A stretch of DNA of 60,789 nt from an uncultured SAR86 cluster bacterium (GCA_902601475.1 CACKNK010000008.1:1-60789), one strand, 5' to 3'; shown: positions 18,930 through 28,188, numbered from the stretch's first letter. The notes: a model not told the origin generated them from the letters alone. Made by a program: numbers and translations.

Positions 18930-19207
18930 AAATTTTTTTCTCATACTCAGAAAATAACAAAACTCATCTGAAGTCATTTGAGCTTGCTGAGGGTTCAACC
19001 GTAGATGAATTATTAGAAGTTGATGACGTAAGGCAAGTTCTTGAATCCCAAAATGCAGATTATAAAATAGGAGTTAATGGAGAAATATTGGACGGCAAGT
19101 TTTTTCCTGTTCCTAAAAAATACAGACTTCAGGAAGGCGAAAGGGTTGAAATTTACAATACTTTGAAGGTTGATCCTAAAGATAATAGAAAAAAGAGGGC
19201 ACTATAG
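18926..19207 (+). CDS. rnfH: RnfH/RatB family protein
   Basis: A 93-residue ubiquitin-like beta-grasp protein. The segment IGVNGEILDGKFFPVPKKYRLQEGERVEIYNTL is the family's diagnostic middle and end. Its role is poorly known, and it is routinely linked to ratA. Its ATG overlaps the ratA stop (ATGA), and its own stop abuts the bamE stop with no bases between. Confidence 0.88.
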   Translation: MKIFFSYSENNKTHLKSFELAEGSTVDELLEVDDVRQVLESQNADYKIGVNGEILDGKFFPVPKKYRLQEGERVEIYNTLKVDPKDNRKKRAL

Positions 19208-19537
19208 CTAATCGACTGACTCCTCAAGATTCCAGCTATCTAAAATACCTTGATCATTAAAAAATAAAGTCAATTTTTTTTCAGCAAGATTTCTATCTCC
19301 AACTTTAACGGAGTAATAATAATCCCATCTTTGATTTGTTAGAGGAGATTTGGCTAATGGTGTTCCAAGAAGGTATCTAATCTGATCTTTATTTAGCCCA
19401 GACTTAAGTTTTTCAATATCCTCATCATCCACTATGTTTCCTTGTAGTACTGGAACCTCATAAGGACTCAACGCTGAACACCCAATAAAGAATAAGATGC
19501 CAAAAGAAATAAAATACTTGCTTGATAATTGCTTCAT
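19208..19537 (-). CDS. bamE: Outer membrane protein assembly factor BamE (lipoprotein)
   Basis: A 109-residue lipoprotein of the beta-barrel assembly machine. The signal peptide ends in the lipobox FIGC, so Cys20 would be lipidated. The mature part has the SmpA/OmlA fold: LKSGLNKDQIRYLLGTPL, then WDYYYSV, and FFNDQGIL near the end. It stabilises BamA-BamD contacts. It is divergent from fur across 45 bp, an arrangement known in Pseudomonas (omlA-fur). Confidence 0.93.
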   Translation of the reverse strand: MKQLSSKYFISFGILFFIGCSALSPYEVPVLQGNIVDDEDIEKLKSGLNKDQIRYLLGTPLAKSPLTNQRWDYYYSVKVGDRNLAEKKLTLFFNDQGILDSWNLEESVD

Positions 19538-19582
19538 TGACTTGATTGTTTATACTTGAGGAAATCATTTTACTTGAGTTTG

Positions 19583-19990
19583 ATGACCAAAGAAAACAAT
19601 GAACTAAAAAAGGCTGGATTAAAAGCAACCCTTCCTAGAATAAGAATCCTTGAGGTTTTAGAAGGGAGTGCTGAAAACCACTTATCCGCAGAGGATATCT
19701 ACAAAAACTTAATTGCTAATGGAGAGGATGTAGGGCTCGCCACTGTATACAGAGTACTGACACAGTTTGAATCTGCTGGCATTGTAACGCGTCATAACTT
19801 TGAGAGTGGCCATTCAGTTTACGAAATCACACCAGATGATCACCATGATCACATGGTTTGTCTTGAAACCGGAGACGTTATTGAGTTTCATGACGAAATA
19901 ATTGAGAAGCAACAAGAAAAAATTGCCTCTGAAATGGGCTATGAAATCGTTGATCACTCAATGGTTCTTTACGTCAAACCAAAAAAATAG
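19583..19990 (+). CDS. fur: Ferric uptake regulator Fur
   Basis: A 135-residue Fe2+-dependent repressor. The winged-helix domain (LKKAGLKATLPRIRILEVL, GLATVYRVLTQFESAGIVTRHNF) is followed by the metal-binding dimer domain with HHDHMVC. I chose ATG 19583, giving MTKENNELKKAG as in known Fur proteins; the frame is open to a TTG at 19556, but that extension is unlike the family. The second structural-zinc cysteine is absent (CLETG in place of CxxC), as in Pseudomonas Fur. It is divergent from bamE. Confidence 0.93.
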   Translation: MTKENNELKKAGLKATLPRIRILEVLEGSAENHLSAEDIYKNLIANGEDVGLATVYRVLTQFESAGIVTRHNFESGHSVYEITPDDHHDHMVCLETGDVIEFHDEIIEKQQEKIASEMGYEIVDHSMVLYVKPKK

Positions 19991-20003
19991 ATAACTTAAA
20001 TTT

Positions 20004-20030
20004 CTTGAACTCCTTACCCTAGTCCATATA
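20004..20030 (+). promoter_or_regulatory. Heat-shock (sigma-32) promoter for grpE-dnaK-dnaJ
   Basis: CTTGAA at 20004-20009 and CCATATA at 20024-20030 are 14 bp apart, fitting the sigma-32 pattern CTTGAA-N(11-16)-CCCCATnT. Transcription would begin around 20036, just before the GGTGGAG ribosome-binding site of grpE. Confidence 0.75.
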
Positions 20031-20049
20031 TAGACATTAGGGTGGAGTG

Positions 20050-20580
20050 ATGTCAAAAAAGAAAGATAAAGATATTCAAACTGAACATAAATCTGCAGAA
20101 GTAAGTCATGATGATGGAACTCCGGTTGAATCAGAGGATTCTACCGACCAAGCTGACCTCGTAGCAGAATTGGAAGATAAGCTTTTACGATCAAGAGCTG
20201 AGATAGAAAACCTTAGTCGCAGGCATTTAGTTGATTTAGAAAAAGCTCATAAATATGGGGTTGAGAATTTATTGTCCGAATTATTGCCTGTTATTGATAA
20301 CCTTGAGCATGCTATTAACAATTTCGGTGATGATAGTCGATCTGAAGATCGAGAGGGCATTGAATTAACCTTAAAGTCTTTTGAGTCTGCTCTTGATAAA
20401 TTCAACATGATACCCATAAATCCCTTAGGAGAGGAATTTAACCCCGAAATGCATGAAGCAGTTAGCATTCAGCCCGATAAAGACCTTGAGGATAATCAAA
20501 TATCAAATGTCTTACAGCGTGGATGGCAAGTGCATAAGAGAGTTGTAAGACCTGCAAGGGTAATAGTGGTTAAAAATTAG
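20050..20580 (+). CDS. grpE: Nucleotide exchange factor GrpE
   Basis: A 176-residue cochaperone that releases ADP from DnaK. A charged N-terminal tail and long helix (to about residue 85, including [14 protein letters not shown]) lead to the compact beta domain with [13 protein letters not shown] and [23 protein letters not shown] 20050 follows GGTGGAG at good spacing; a GTG directly before it could also serve. It heads the heat-shock unit with dnaK and dnaJ. In many relatives recN lies between fur and grpE, but not here. Confidence 0.95.
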   Translation: MSKKKDKDIQTEHKSAEVSHDDGTPVESEDSTDQADLVAELEDKLLRSRAEIENLSRRHLVDLEKAHKYGVENLLSELLPVIDNLEHAINNFGDDSRSEDREGIELTLKSFESALDKFNMIPINPLGEEFNPEMHEAVSIQPDKDLEDNQISNVLQRGWQVHKRVVRPARVIVVKN

Positions 20581-20588
20581 GAAATAGT

Positions 20589-22502
20589 ATGTCAAAAATT
20601 ATAGGAATAGATTTAGGTACAACAAATAGCTGTTTAGCAGTAGTTGAAGGTGGAAGTCCAAAGGTTATAGAAAATAACGAAGGCGGCAGAACAACTCCAT
20701 CTGTTATTGCCTATACAGAAGGAAATGAAGTCTTGGTTGGAACACCTGCAAAAAGACAAGCTGTAACAAATCCTGAAAATACAATTTATGCAATTAAGCG
20801 TTTAATCGGTAGAAGATTTAGTGATGATGTTGTTAAGAAAGATATCGATATGGTGCCCTATAAAATTATCGAAGCTGAAAATGGCGATGCTTGGGTTAAA
20901 TCAGGTGATAAAGAGCTAGCCCCACCACAAGTCTCAGCTGAAATTTTAAAGAAATTAAAGAAGAGTGCTGAAGATTACCTTGGACATGAAGTTAAGGAGG
21001 CTGTAATTACTGTTCCAGCTTACTTTAATGATTCCCAAAGGCAGGCTACTAAAGATGCTGGAAAGATTGCTGGCTTAGACGTTAAAAGAATTATTAATGA
21101 ACCTACTGCGGCAGCATTAGCTTATGGATTAGATAAGAAAAAAGGTGACTCAACCGTGGCAGTTTATGACCTGGGTGGAGGTACCTTTGATATATCAATT
21201 ATCGAAATTTCTGAAGTGGATGGCGAACATCAATTTGAAGTTTTGTCCACAAACGGTGATACCTTTTTAGGTGGCGAGGACTTTGATTTAAAACTAATAG
21301 ATTTTTTTGTTGAAGAATTCAAAAATGAATCCGGATTTGATTTAAAGAGTGATCCCCTAGCTCTGCAAAGACTTAAAGAGGCAGCTGAAAAGGCTAAGAT
21401 TGAACTATCATCTAGCGAGCAAACCGAAGTTAATTTACCCTACATTACTGCCGATGCTTCAGGGCCAAAACATTTTGTGCAGAAAATAACACGAGCTAAA
21501 TTAGAAGGATTAGTCGAAGATCTTGTTGAAAAAAGCTTAAAACCTATGCAGTTAGCTTTGGATGATGCAAAACTCAGCTTAAATGATATAGACGAGGTAT
21601 TACTTGTTGGCGGTCAAACAAGAATGCCTCTTGTTCAAGAGAAAGTAAAAAACTTTTTTGGTAAAGAAGCCAAGAAAGATTTAAATCCTGATGAGGCTGT
21701 TGCGCTTGGAGCAGCAATTCAAGGATCTGTTCTTTCTGGAGACACTAAAGATGTTCTGCTATTAGATGTAACTCCGTTAACCTTAGGCATTGAAACTTTG
21801 GGAGGTGTAGCGACACCATTGATAGAGAAAAATACAACTATTCCAACACAAAAATCACAAGTTTTCTCAACAGCTGAGGATAATCAGTCTGCTGTAACTG
21901 TTCATGTTATTCAAGGTGAGAGAAAACAAGCATCAGAAAATAAATCTTTAGGACAGTTTAATCTTGAGGATATCCCACCTGCACAAAGAGGTATGCCACA
22001 AATTGAAGTTACTTTTGATTTAGATGCTAATGGAATTTTAAATGTGTCTGCAAAGGATAAGAAAACCGGCAAAGAGCAGTCCATAGTGATTAAAGCTTCC
22101 AGTGGTCTTTCAGATGAGGATATTGAAAAAATGGTGAAAGATGCAGAAGCTAATGCCGAAGAAGATAAAAAATTCGAAGGTCTTGTGCAAGCAAAAAATA
22201 ATGCTGACATGCTAGTTCATGCTACAAGAAAAACTGTTGATGAGTCTGGTGATAAGTTAAGTAACGATGAAAAAGAATCCATTGAAAAGGCAGTTACAGA
22301 CTTAGAGAATGCTATCAAAGAGGAAGATATTGATTCTATTGAAGCTTCAACAAAATCACTAAATGATGTTCTAACACCTTTATCTGAAAAGCTTTATCAG
22401 GCAAGCGAAGATCAAGATGTGTCTGAAGAACCTAATAATTCTGATGATGAAAATACTGTAGAAGCTGAGTTTGAAGAAGTAAAAGAAGAAGATTCTAAGT
22501 AA
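20589..22502 (+). CDS. dnaK: Molecular chaperone DnaK (Hsp70)
   Basis: The 637-residue Hsp70 matches E. coli DnaK in length. The nucleotide-binding domain (about 1-385) has [11 protein letters not shown], the phosphate-2 loop [13 protein letters not shown] and the linker [16 protein letters not shown]. The substrate-binding beta domain and helical lid follow, ending in an acidic tail close to the family's EEVKD-type end ([10 protein letters not shown]). It folds nascent and stress-damaged proteins with DnaJ and GrpE. It lies 8 bases after grpE and 3 before dnaJ. Confidence 0.98.
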   Translation: MSKIIGIDLGTTNSCLAVVEGGSPKVIENNEGGRTTPSVIAYTEGNEVLVGTPAKRQAVTNPENTIYAIKRLIGRRFSDDVVKKDIDMVPYKIIEAENGDAWVKSGDKELAPPQVSAEILKKLKKSAEDYLGHEVKEAVITVPAYFNDSQRQATKDAGKIAGLDVKRIINEPTAAALAYGLDKKKGDSTVAVYDLGGGTFDISIIEISEVDGEHQFEVLSTNGDTFLGGEDFDLKLIDFFVEEFKNESGFDLKSDPLALQRLKEAAEKAKIELSSSEQTEVNLPYITADASGPKHFVQKITRAKLEGLVEDLVEKSLKPMQLALDDAKLSLNDIDEVLLVGGQTRMPLVQEKVKNFFGKEAKKDLNPDEAVALGAAIQGSVLSGDTKDVLLLDVTPLTLGIETLGGVATPLIEKNTTIPTQKSQVFSTAEDNQSAVTVHVIQGERKQASENKSLGQFNLEDIPPAQRGMPQIEVTFDLDANGILNVSAKDKKTGKEQSIVIKASSGLSDEDIEKMVKDAEANAEEDKKFEGLVQAKNNADMLVHATRKTVDESGDKLSNDEKESIEKAVTDLENAIKEEDIDSIEASTKSLNDVLTPLSEKLYQASEDQDVSEEPNNSDDENTVEAEFEEVKEEDSK

Positions 22503-22505
22503 GTT

Positions 22506-23609
22506 ATGTCAAAACGGGACTACTACGAAGTTCTTGGGGTCTCGAGATCTGCTACAAGGCAGGAACTAAAGAAAGCTTTTAAAAAGCTTGCAATGAAATA
22601 TCATCCAGACCGAAATCCTGATGATCAAGCTGCTGCTGAGAAATTCAAAGAAGCTGCAGAGGCATACGAAGTTTTATCTGACACCGAAAAAAAAGCTGCA
22701 TATGATCAGTTTGGTCATAGTGGTGTTTCTGGAATGGGTGGAGGTGCTGGGTTCCAAGACTTTGATTTCGGTGATATCTTCGGTGATATCTTTGGAGATG
22801 TTTTTGGTGGCAGGTCACGTTCTAGGGGGCGATCAAGACGAGGAGATGATCTTCAATATCAACTAGACCTTTCTCTAAAGGATGCAATTTTTGGTATAAA
22901 AAAAGAAATCGATATTCCTAGGTTATCTGTTTGCGCTACTTGCGATGGCACCGGTGCAAAACCAGGAACGCAACCTGTTACTTGCAGACAATGCAACGGA
23001 GTTGGCCAAATCAGAATGCAGCAGGGGTTTTTTTCTGTTCAACAAACATGCCCAAGCTGTAACGGTAGAGGAACTATTGTCGAAGAGTATTGTCGGTCGT
23101 GTAACGGCAAAGGCTTAACTCAATCAACTAAAAAGCTGTCTGTGACGATACCAGCCGGTGTAGACCATGGAGATAAAGTAAGACTTTCTGGAGAAGGTAA
23201 TGCTATTTCAGGAGGAAAAAATGGCGATCTATACGTAGTTATAAATGTGCTTCCTAATAAGATTTTTGAGAGAAATAATATGGACCTATATTTTGAAGCC
23301 CCCATTTCATTTGAAACAGCTATTCTTGGTGGCTCAATAGAGGTGCCTACATTAGAATCAAAAATTTCTCTTAAAATACCACCATCAACGCAAACAGGAA
23401 AAATCTTTAAAGTATCTGGTAAAGGCGCTACTTCTGTTCAAAGATCAGGAAGGGGCGATCTTCTATGCAGAATTGTTGTGGAAACTCCAATAAATTTAAG
23501 TAAGCAGCAAAAAGAATTATTGTCACAAATCGCCTCTGAAAATAATGAATCTAATTATCCCATCCAATCATCCTTCAAAAGCGCTGCTGAAGATTTTCTT
23601 AAGGAATAA
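22506..23609 (+). CDS. dnaJ: Chaperone protein DnaJ (Hsp40)
   Basis: A 367-residue type I Hsp40. The J domain (1-70) has YHPDRN. A Gly/Phe region ([15 protein letters not shown]) follows, then four CxxCxGxG zinc repeats ([32 protein letters not shown], about residues 140-205) and the C-terminal substrate domains. It stimulates DnaK ATPase and delivers clients. The stop overlaps the dapB start as TAATG, which puts a lysine-biosynthesis gene at the end of the heat-shock unit. Confidence 0.97.
   Translation: MSKRDYYEVLGVSRSATRQELKKAFKKLAMKYHPDRNPDDQAAAEKFKEAAEAYEVLSDTEKKAAYDQFGHSGVSGMGGGAGFQDFDFGDIFGDIFGDVFGGRSRSRGRSRRGDDLQYQLDLSLKDAIFGIKKEIDIPRLSVCATCDGTGAKPGTQPVTCRQCNGVGQIRMQQGFFSVQQTCPSCNGRGTIVEEYCRSCNGKGLTQSTKKLSVTIPAGVDHGDKVRLSGEGNAISGGKNGDLYVVINVLPNKIFERNNMDLYFEAPISFETAILGGSIEVPTLESKISLKIPPSTQTGKIFKVSGKGATSVQRSGRGDLLCRIVVETPINLSKQQKELLSQIASENNESNYPIQSSFKSAAEDFLKE
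22767..22802 (+). repeat. Short tandem repeat in the dnaJ Gly/Phe region
   Basis: Two perfect 12-base units (22767-22778 and 22779-22790, TTCGGTGATATC) are followed by a diverged third (22791-22802). They encode repeated FGDI/FGDV in the flexible Gly/Phe linker and keep the frame. Confidence 0.8.
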
Positions 23610-24280
23610 TGTTAATAGCTTTAAGCGGGTTCTCTGGAAAAATGGGTGAGAGCATAAGAGAATTAGCCGTTCATTCCTATGAAATAGTTGATTTTAAATC
23701 AGCTGATCTTCAAAAAAATAAACCTGATGTCACCATTGATTTCTCTTCTCCTGAACAATTACTAAAAGTTATTAACAGCTGTCTAGAGTTAAAAATTCCA
23801 TTAGTTATAGGCACAACTGGTCTTAATTCCAATCATCTAGCTGAAATTTCTGATGCTTCAAACAAAATTCCAATTTGTCTTGATGCAAATTTCTCTCCCG
23901 GAGTACATAAACTGATATCAAACATAGAGGCGTTTCTAACAAGTACACAGGAAAAAATTACTGGCATAACTATAAATGAAATTCATCATACTAATAAAGT
24001 GGATGCCCCATCTGGAACAGCATTAATGATCCAAAAAAAAATTCTAGAAAGATTCTCAGATTTAAATCTTAACTTTAATATGCATTCTGAAAGAAAAGGC
24101 GATGTTTACGGAATACATCAAGTTTCACTGCTAGGCAATGAATCAATTGTTTGCACATTTGAGCACAAAGCTGAAAGTAGAATTATTTTTGCCGATGGAG
24201 CAATAAAAGCTGCAAAGCTAATTATAAATAAAAAACCAAATTTGTATTCAATAAAGGATTTTTTACCAGATTTGCTTTAA
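23609..24280 (+). CDS. dapB: 4-hydroxy-tetrahydrodipicolinate reductase, short form
   Basis: A 223-residue enzyme of the diaminopimelate/lysine pathway that reduces the DapA product with NAD(P)H. The N-terminal nucleotide loop GFSGKMG, the DVTIDFS strand, the GTTG motif near residue 68, catalytic His126-His127 with Lys130, and the DAPSGTA motif are present. Bacterial DapB is usually about 270 residues; most of the loss lies between the glycine loop and DVTIDFS (about 30 residues instead of about 70). It follows dnaJ with a one-base overlap. Confidence 0.92.
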   Translation: MLIALSGFSGKMGESIRELAVHSYEIVDFKSADLQKNKPDVTIDFSSPEQLLKVINSCLELKIPLVIGTTGLNSNHLAEISDASNKIPICLDANFSPGVHKLISNIEAFLTSTQEKITGITINEIHHTNKVDAPSGTALMIQKKILERFSDLNLNFNMHSERKGDVYGIHQVSLLGNESIVCTFEHKAESRIIFADGAIKAAKLIINKKPNLYSIKDFLPDLL

Positions 24281-24304
24281 ATACTGCACAAATTTAATTA
24301 GAAT
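24276..24304 (+). promoter_or_regulatory. Candidate promoter for rpsB-tsf
   Basis: TAGAAT (24299-24304) is one base from the -10 consensus, and TTTAAA stands 17 bp upstream (24276-24281) as a weak -35. Transcription would start near 24311 and give a leader of about 90 nt. Confidence 0.45.
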
Positions 24305-24310
24305 ACGTCC

Positions 24311-24402
24311 ACTTTTAATCACGAAAGCGAGTTATTCCAACAAACTGGGTGCTCTGATGAGTTTTTTGTTGGTACGCTGGAGAATTTAACCCGGAGGTAC
24401 AT
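24311..24402 (+). promoter_or_regulatory. Structured 5' leader of rpsB, likely S2 autoregulatory element
   Basis: This is the longest non-coding leader in the window (122 bp from dapB to rpsB) in a region where most gaps are under 10 bp. An 8-bp perfect stem pairs CCAACAAA (24337-24344) with TTTGTTGG (24365-24372) around a 20-nt loop. A strong CCGGAGGT ribosome-binding site then lies before the ATG. In gammaproteobacteria ribosomal protein S2 represses rpsB-tsf through a conserved leader structure, so that role is inferred here. Confidence 0.55.
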
Positions 24403-25347
24403 ATGAGCATTGTTTCTATTCAAGATCTGCTTAATGCAGGCGTTCATTTCGGTCATCAATCTAGGTTTTGGAATCCAAAAATGGAAGGATTTATTTTCGA
24501 TACTAGAAAAAAGATTAGCATAATAAATTTAGAGATGACTCAAGAGTATCTAAGTGCTGCAGCATCTAAGGCTGAAGAAATTTGCTCCAGGGGAAATAGA
24601 ATTCTGTTTGTAGGTACAAAAAGATCGGCTGCAAAGACAATCAAAGAGGAAGCTTCAGCTTTAGGCTTACCTTACATAGATAAACGTTGGTTGGGTGGCA
24701 CCCTAACAAATTGGAAAACGATTAGGGGATCAGTAAGAAGACTGTTAGACATTGAAGAAATGATTACTTCTGGAAGAATCAATAAGCTTTCAAAAAAAGA
24801 AGCACTGGACATAACTAAAGAACATGAAAAACTTTCTGCAAGTGTTGGCGGGATAAAAGATATGAAAGGGCTTCCTGACGCTCTTTTCGTTGTCGATGTA
24901 AATTATGAAAAAATTGCAGTTACAGAGGCTAAAAAGATGGGTATTCCAATTATTGCACTGGTAGACACCAACTCTAATCCTGAAGGTATTGACTACGTTA
25001 TTCCAGGCAACGATGATGCTATACGCTCAATAAAATTAATTACCAAAGTTATTGCTGACTCATGTGCAACTGGCCTTTCTAACTCTAAAGGAGGAGTTAT
25101 TACAGGCGAAGAGGAAGATGTGCCTGTAGTAACTGTAAGAAAATCAAATACAACATCTGGAAAGGTTGCTAATTTAGTGTCATCTGCAGATGCTGAGGAG
25201 CCAACACCTATAGAAGATGAGCCTAAAGAAGAATTTATTGATGAATCAGTCGACTCTGATGAGGTTAAACAGGAAAGTGAAATAATCAATGAGCCAGAGT
25301 TAACTGAAGATCAAGAGGAAAGTGATCCAGAGGTAAAAGAATCATGA
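24403..25347 (+). CDS. rpsB: 30S ribosomal protein S2, with acidic C-terminal extension
   Basis: A 314-residue S2; E. coli has 241. The first roughly 230 residues align well: LLNAGVHFGHQSRFWNPKM, ILFVGTKRSA, WLGGTLTNWKT, GLPDALFVVDV, and PIIALVDTNS. The last roughly 80 residues are an unrelated Glu/Asp/Ser-rich tail with low complexity. S2 joins the small subunit late, and with S1 helps mRNA binding. The start has the strong Shine-Dalgarno GGAGGT. The stop overlaps tsf (ATGA). Confidence 0.95.
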   Translation: MSIVSIQDLLNAGVHFGHQSRFWNPKMEGFIFDTRKKISIINLEMTQEYLSAAASKAEEICSRGNRILFVGTKRSAAKTIKEEASALGLPYIDKRWLGGTLTNWKTIRGSVRRLLDIEEMITSGRINKLSKKEALDITKEHEKLSASVGGIKDMKGLPDALFVVDVNYEKIAVTEAKKMGIPIIALVDTNSNPEGIDYVIPGNDDAIRSIKLITKVIADSCATGLSNSKGGVITGEEEDVPVVTVRKSNTTSGKVANLVSSADAEEPTPIEDEPKEEFIDESVDSDEVKQESEIINEPELTEDQEESDPEVKES

Positions 25348-26192
25348 CGATTTCAGCAGCCCAAGTAAAGGAATTAAGAGATATATCAGGCGTTGGTATG
25401 ATGGAGTGTAAAAAGGCACTTACCGAGACTGATGGCGATGTTGAAAAGGCACTTGATCTTCTAAGGTCTAACAGTGCTTTAAAAGCTGAGAAAAAGTCAT
25501 CTAGAACCGCAGCAGATGGGCTAATTGTTATAGCTCAAACTTCTGAGTACTCTGCATTGGCTGAAATAAATTCTGAAACTGATTTCGCCGCAAAAGATTC
25601 AAAATTTTTAGAGTTTTGCAATGAAGTTAAGAGCCACCTCGAAGAAAATAGGGTTGAATCAGTAGAAGCTCTCAATAACGATTTTAATGAAAAAAGAGAG
25701 GCTTTGGTGCAAGCAATAGGAGAAAATATTCAGATTAGAAGGTTAGATCTAGTCGAGAATGTTGGATCTGTGGGTACATACCTTCATTCCGACTCCAAGC
25801 TTGGAGCTTTAGTTTCTATTAATGTGGACAATTTTGACTTAGCAAAAGACCTAGCGATGCATGCAGCTGCTTCTAATCCTTCTTGCATTACTAAGGATGA
25901 TATAGATAAAGATATTTTGGCACGAGAAAAAGCTATTTATAAAAAGCAAGCTGAAGAATCAGGTAAAGATGAGAAAATCATGGAAAAGATGGTTGAAGGT
26001 AAAGTCAGAAGATTTCTTGAGGAGGTATCCTTTGTATCCCAACCATTTGTGAAAAATCCTGATCAAAAAATTCAAGAACTCCTTGATGATAGTGGTGCAG
26101 CAATAGTAATGATGTCTAGATTCAAAGTAGGTGATGGTATAGAGGTCGAAAAGAAGGATTTTGCATCAGAGGTGGCAGAACAGCTTAAGTAA
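25344..26192 (+). CDS. tsf: Elongation factor Ts
   Basis: A 282-residue guanine-nucleotide exchange factor for EF-Tu. The N-terminal UBA-like domain (VKELRDISGVGMMECKKAL, ALDLLR) and the core TDFAAKDSKFLEF motif that contacts EF-Tu are clear. The length matches E. coli (283). It overlaps rpsB by 4 bases and meets pyrH with no gap. Confidence 0.97.
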   Translation: MTISAAQVKELRDISGVGMMECKKALTETDGDVEKALDLLRSNSALKAEKKSSRTAADGLIVIAQTSEYSALAEINSETDFAAKDSKFLEFCNEVKSHLEENRVESVEALNNDFNEKREALVQAIGENIQIRRLDLVENVGSVGTYLHSDSKLGALVSINVDNFDLAKDLAMHAAASNPSCITKDDIDKDILAREKAIYKKQAEESGKDEKIMEKMVEGKVRRFLEEVSFVSQPFVKNPDQKIQELLDDSGAAIVMMSRFKVGDGIEVEKKDFASEVAEQLK

Positions 26193-26909
26193 ATGTCTAA
26201 GCTTCAATACAAAAGATTGCTTGTGAAGTTCAGTGGTGAAGCTGTTGCTGGAGATGATGTTCATGGCATTGATCCAAAAATTCTTGATCATATGGCAAAT
26301 TCTGTAAAGGGTGTTCAGGAGCTTGGTGCAGAAATTGGTATCGTCATTGGTGGCGGCAACCTTTTTAGGGGTGAAAAGCTAAGTAAAGCTGGAATGGACA
26401 GAGTGGCAGGTGATCACATGGGCATGCTTGCAACAGTAATGAATGGAATTGCTCTAAGAGATGCTTTGGAGAGAGCTGGAGTTAAAACAAGAGTTATGTC
26501 AGCTATTTCCATGTCAGGTTTGGTCGAACACTATGACAGGAGACTTGCAATTCAGCTTCTTAGTGATGGATATGTTGTTATTTTTACTGCAGGAACAGGT
26601 AACCCATTCTTTACTACTGATACTGCTGGATGTCTTCGTGCAATTGAAACTCAATCAAGCTTGATGTTAAAGGCAACAAGAGTAGATGGAGTTTATTCTG
26701 CTGATCCAGAAACTAATAAAGATGCAGTTTTTTATGACTCATTATCTTTTGATGAAGCTATTCAACAAAACCTGAAGATCATGGACGCAACTGCCCTAAC
26801 TCTTGCAAGAGACCACTCATTACCAATAAAAGTTTTTGACTTCAGCAAAGAAAATGCCTTGCTTGACATTGCTTGCGGTAAATCAATTGGGACATTAATA
26901 TCATCATGA
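26193..26909 (+). CDS. pyrH: UMP kinase
   Basis: A 238-residue amino-acid-kinase-fold enzyme that phosphorylates UMP to UDP. Family motifs: RLLVKFSGEAVAG at the start, IVIGGGNLFRG, AGDHMGMLATVMN and GTGNPFFTTDTA. The bacterial enzyme is hexameric and controlled by GTP and UTP. It starts directly after the tsf stop and overlaps frr by 4 bases, in the conserved rpsB-tsf-pyrH-frr order. Confidence 0.96.
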   Translation: MSKLQYKRLLVKFSGEAVAGDDVHGIDPKILDHMANSVKGVQELGAEIGIVIGGGNLFRGEKLSKAGMDRVAGDHMGMLATVMNGIALRDALERAGVKTRVMSAISMSGLVEHYDRRLAIQLLSDGYVVIFTAGTGNPFFTTDTAGCLRAIETQSSLMLKATRVDGVYSADPETNKDAVFYDSLSFDEAIQQNLKIMDATALTLARDHSLPIKVFDFSKENALLDIACGKSIGTLISS

Positions 26910-27463
26910 TGGACAGCATCCTCTCAGATATTAAAACCAAAATGCAAAGATCGCTTGAAGCACTTGCATATGAATTTAATAAAATTAGAACAGGAAGAGC
27001 CAATCCAAGTATCCTTGACAGTATAAAAGTAGATTATTACGGCAACCCAACACCCATTAATCAAACCGCTAATATCTCAGTAGAAGAGGGAAGAACACTT
27101 TCCATATCTCCATGGGATAAAAGCATGATTGGTGAAATAGAAAAAGCAATTCTTAAATCGGATTTAGGTTTAAATCCAAATTCATCAGGCGATTTAATAA
27201 GAATTACAATGCCAGCACTAACTGAAGAAACACGACAGGACTACATCAAGCAAGCACGCAATGAAGCAGAAAACTCTCGAATCTCAATTCGTAATATAAG
27301 AAGAGATGCAAATAATTCAGCAAAAGACCTTCAAAAACAAAATGAAATTTCTGAAGACGAACTTAAACGTATCGAAGCTGAGGTTCAAAAAACGACTGAC
27401 CATTTTATAGGATTGGTTGAAGAAGAATTAAAGAGTAAAGAGGCTGATCTAGCCGAGATCTAA
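26906..27463 (+). CDS. frr: Ribosome recycling factor
   Basis: A 185-residue protein that with EF-G splits post-termination ribosomes. It has the three-helix-bundle sequence of RRF (KMQRSLEALAYEFNKIRTGRANPSIL, then YYGNPTPINQ, and ARNEAENSRISIRNIRRDAN). Two consecutive ATG codons begin the frame; the first overlaps the pyrH stop. uppS follows after 5 bases. Confidence 0.97.
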   Translation: MMDSILSDIKTKMQRSLEALAYEFNKIRTGRANPSILDSIKVDYYGNPTPINQTANISVEEGRTLSISPWDKSMIGEIEKAILKSDLGLNPNSSGDLIRITMPALTEETRQDYIKQARNEAENSRISIRNIRRDANNSAKDLQKQNEISEDELKRIEAEVQKTTDHFIGLVEEELKSKEADLAEI

Positions 27464-27468
27464 TCACT

Positions 27469-28188
27469 ATGGCATCTGCCAACCCAGCAAATAATCCAAA
27501 AAATGTTGGGATCATTATGGATGGAAATGGCCGCTGGGCTAAACAAAATTCATTGATTATAAATCGTGGACATGAAAAAGGCGTTGCAGTTGTTAAGGAG
27601 ATTGTTAAAGAGGCTGTTCGCCAAAAACTTCAATCCCTAACTTTGTATGCTTTCAGTACAGAGAACTGGTCAAGGCCAAAAAAGGAAATTTCTGGTATTA
27701 AACGCTTAATTATTGAGGCAATTCAAGAACAAGTACCTGAGTTAGCTGAACAAAAAGTTAAACTTAATTTTTTTGGTGAAATAGAGACTTTTGGAAAAAA
27801 AGTCCATACAAGCGTTCTTCAGGCTGAAAAAGATACTTCTTTTACAAAACCAGCTCTCAATTTAAACATTGCTTTAGGATATGGGGGTAGGTCGGACATA
27901 ATTAATGGCATTAGGACAATTGCGGATGAGGCAAAAAAGACCAAGAGAGACTTACTAATTGATGAAACTAGTTTTTTTAATTACCTGAGTGCACCAATTA
28001 ATGATCTTGATGTTTTAATACGAACCGGCGGCGATCATAGAATTAGTAATTTTCTTTTGTATCACATTGCATACACTGAACTAATTTTTGTTGATAAGCT
28101 TTGGCCAGATTTCAGTTCAAATGATTTTCAGGATTGTTTGAATTCTTTTAAAAAAAGGAAAAGACGTTTTGGAAAAAGAGTTTATTAA
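27469..28188 (+). CDS. uppS: Undecaprenyl diphosphate synthase (cis-prenyltransferase)
   Basis: A 239-residue enzyme that makes the C55 lipid carrier for peptidoglycan and O-antigen. Asp18 in IIMDGNGRWAK is the catalytic residue. LTLYAFSTENWSRP and the C-terminal DVLIRTGGDHRISNFLLYHIAYTEL are signatures of the family. It overlaps cdsA by 20 bases. Its place after frr and before cdsA-dxr-rseP is the usual gammaproteobacterial order. Confidence 0.96.
   Translation: MASANPANNPKNVGIIMDGNGRWAKQNSLIINRGHEKGVAVVKEIVKEAVRQKLQSLTLYAFSTENWSRPKKEISGIKRLIIEAIQEQVPELAEQKVKLNFFGEIETFGKKVHTSVLQAEKDTSFTKPALNLNIALGYGGRSDIINGIRTIADEAKKTKRDLLIDETSFFNYLSAPINDLDVLIRTGGDHRISNFLLYHIAYTELIFVDKLWPDFSSNDFQDCLNSFKKRKRRFGKRVY

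Noticed and set aside
22767-22802. CRISPR- or regulatory-like tandem repeat
   Set aside because: It is the coding Gly/Phe linker of dnaJ, and the repeat unit is four codons.
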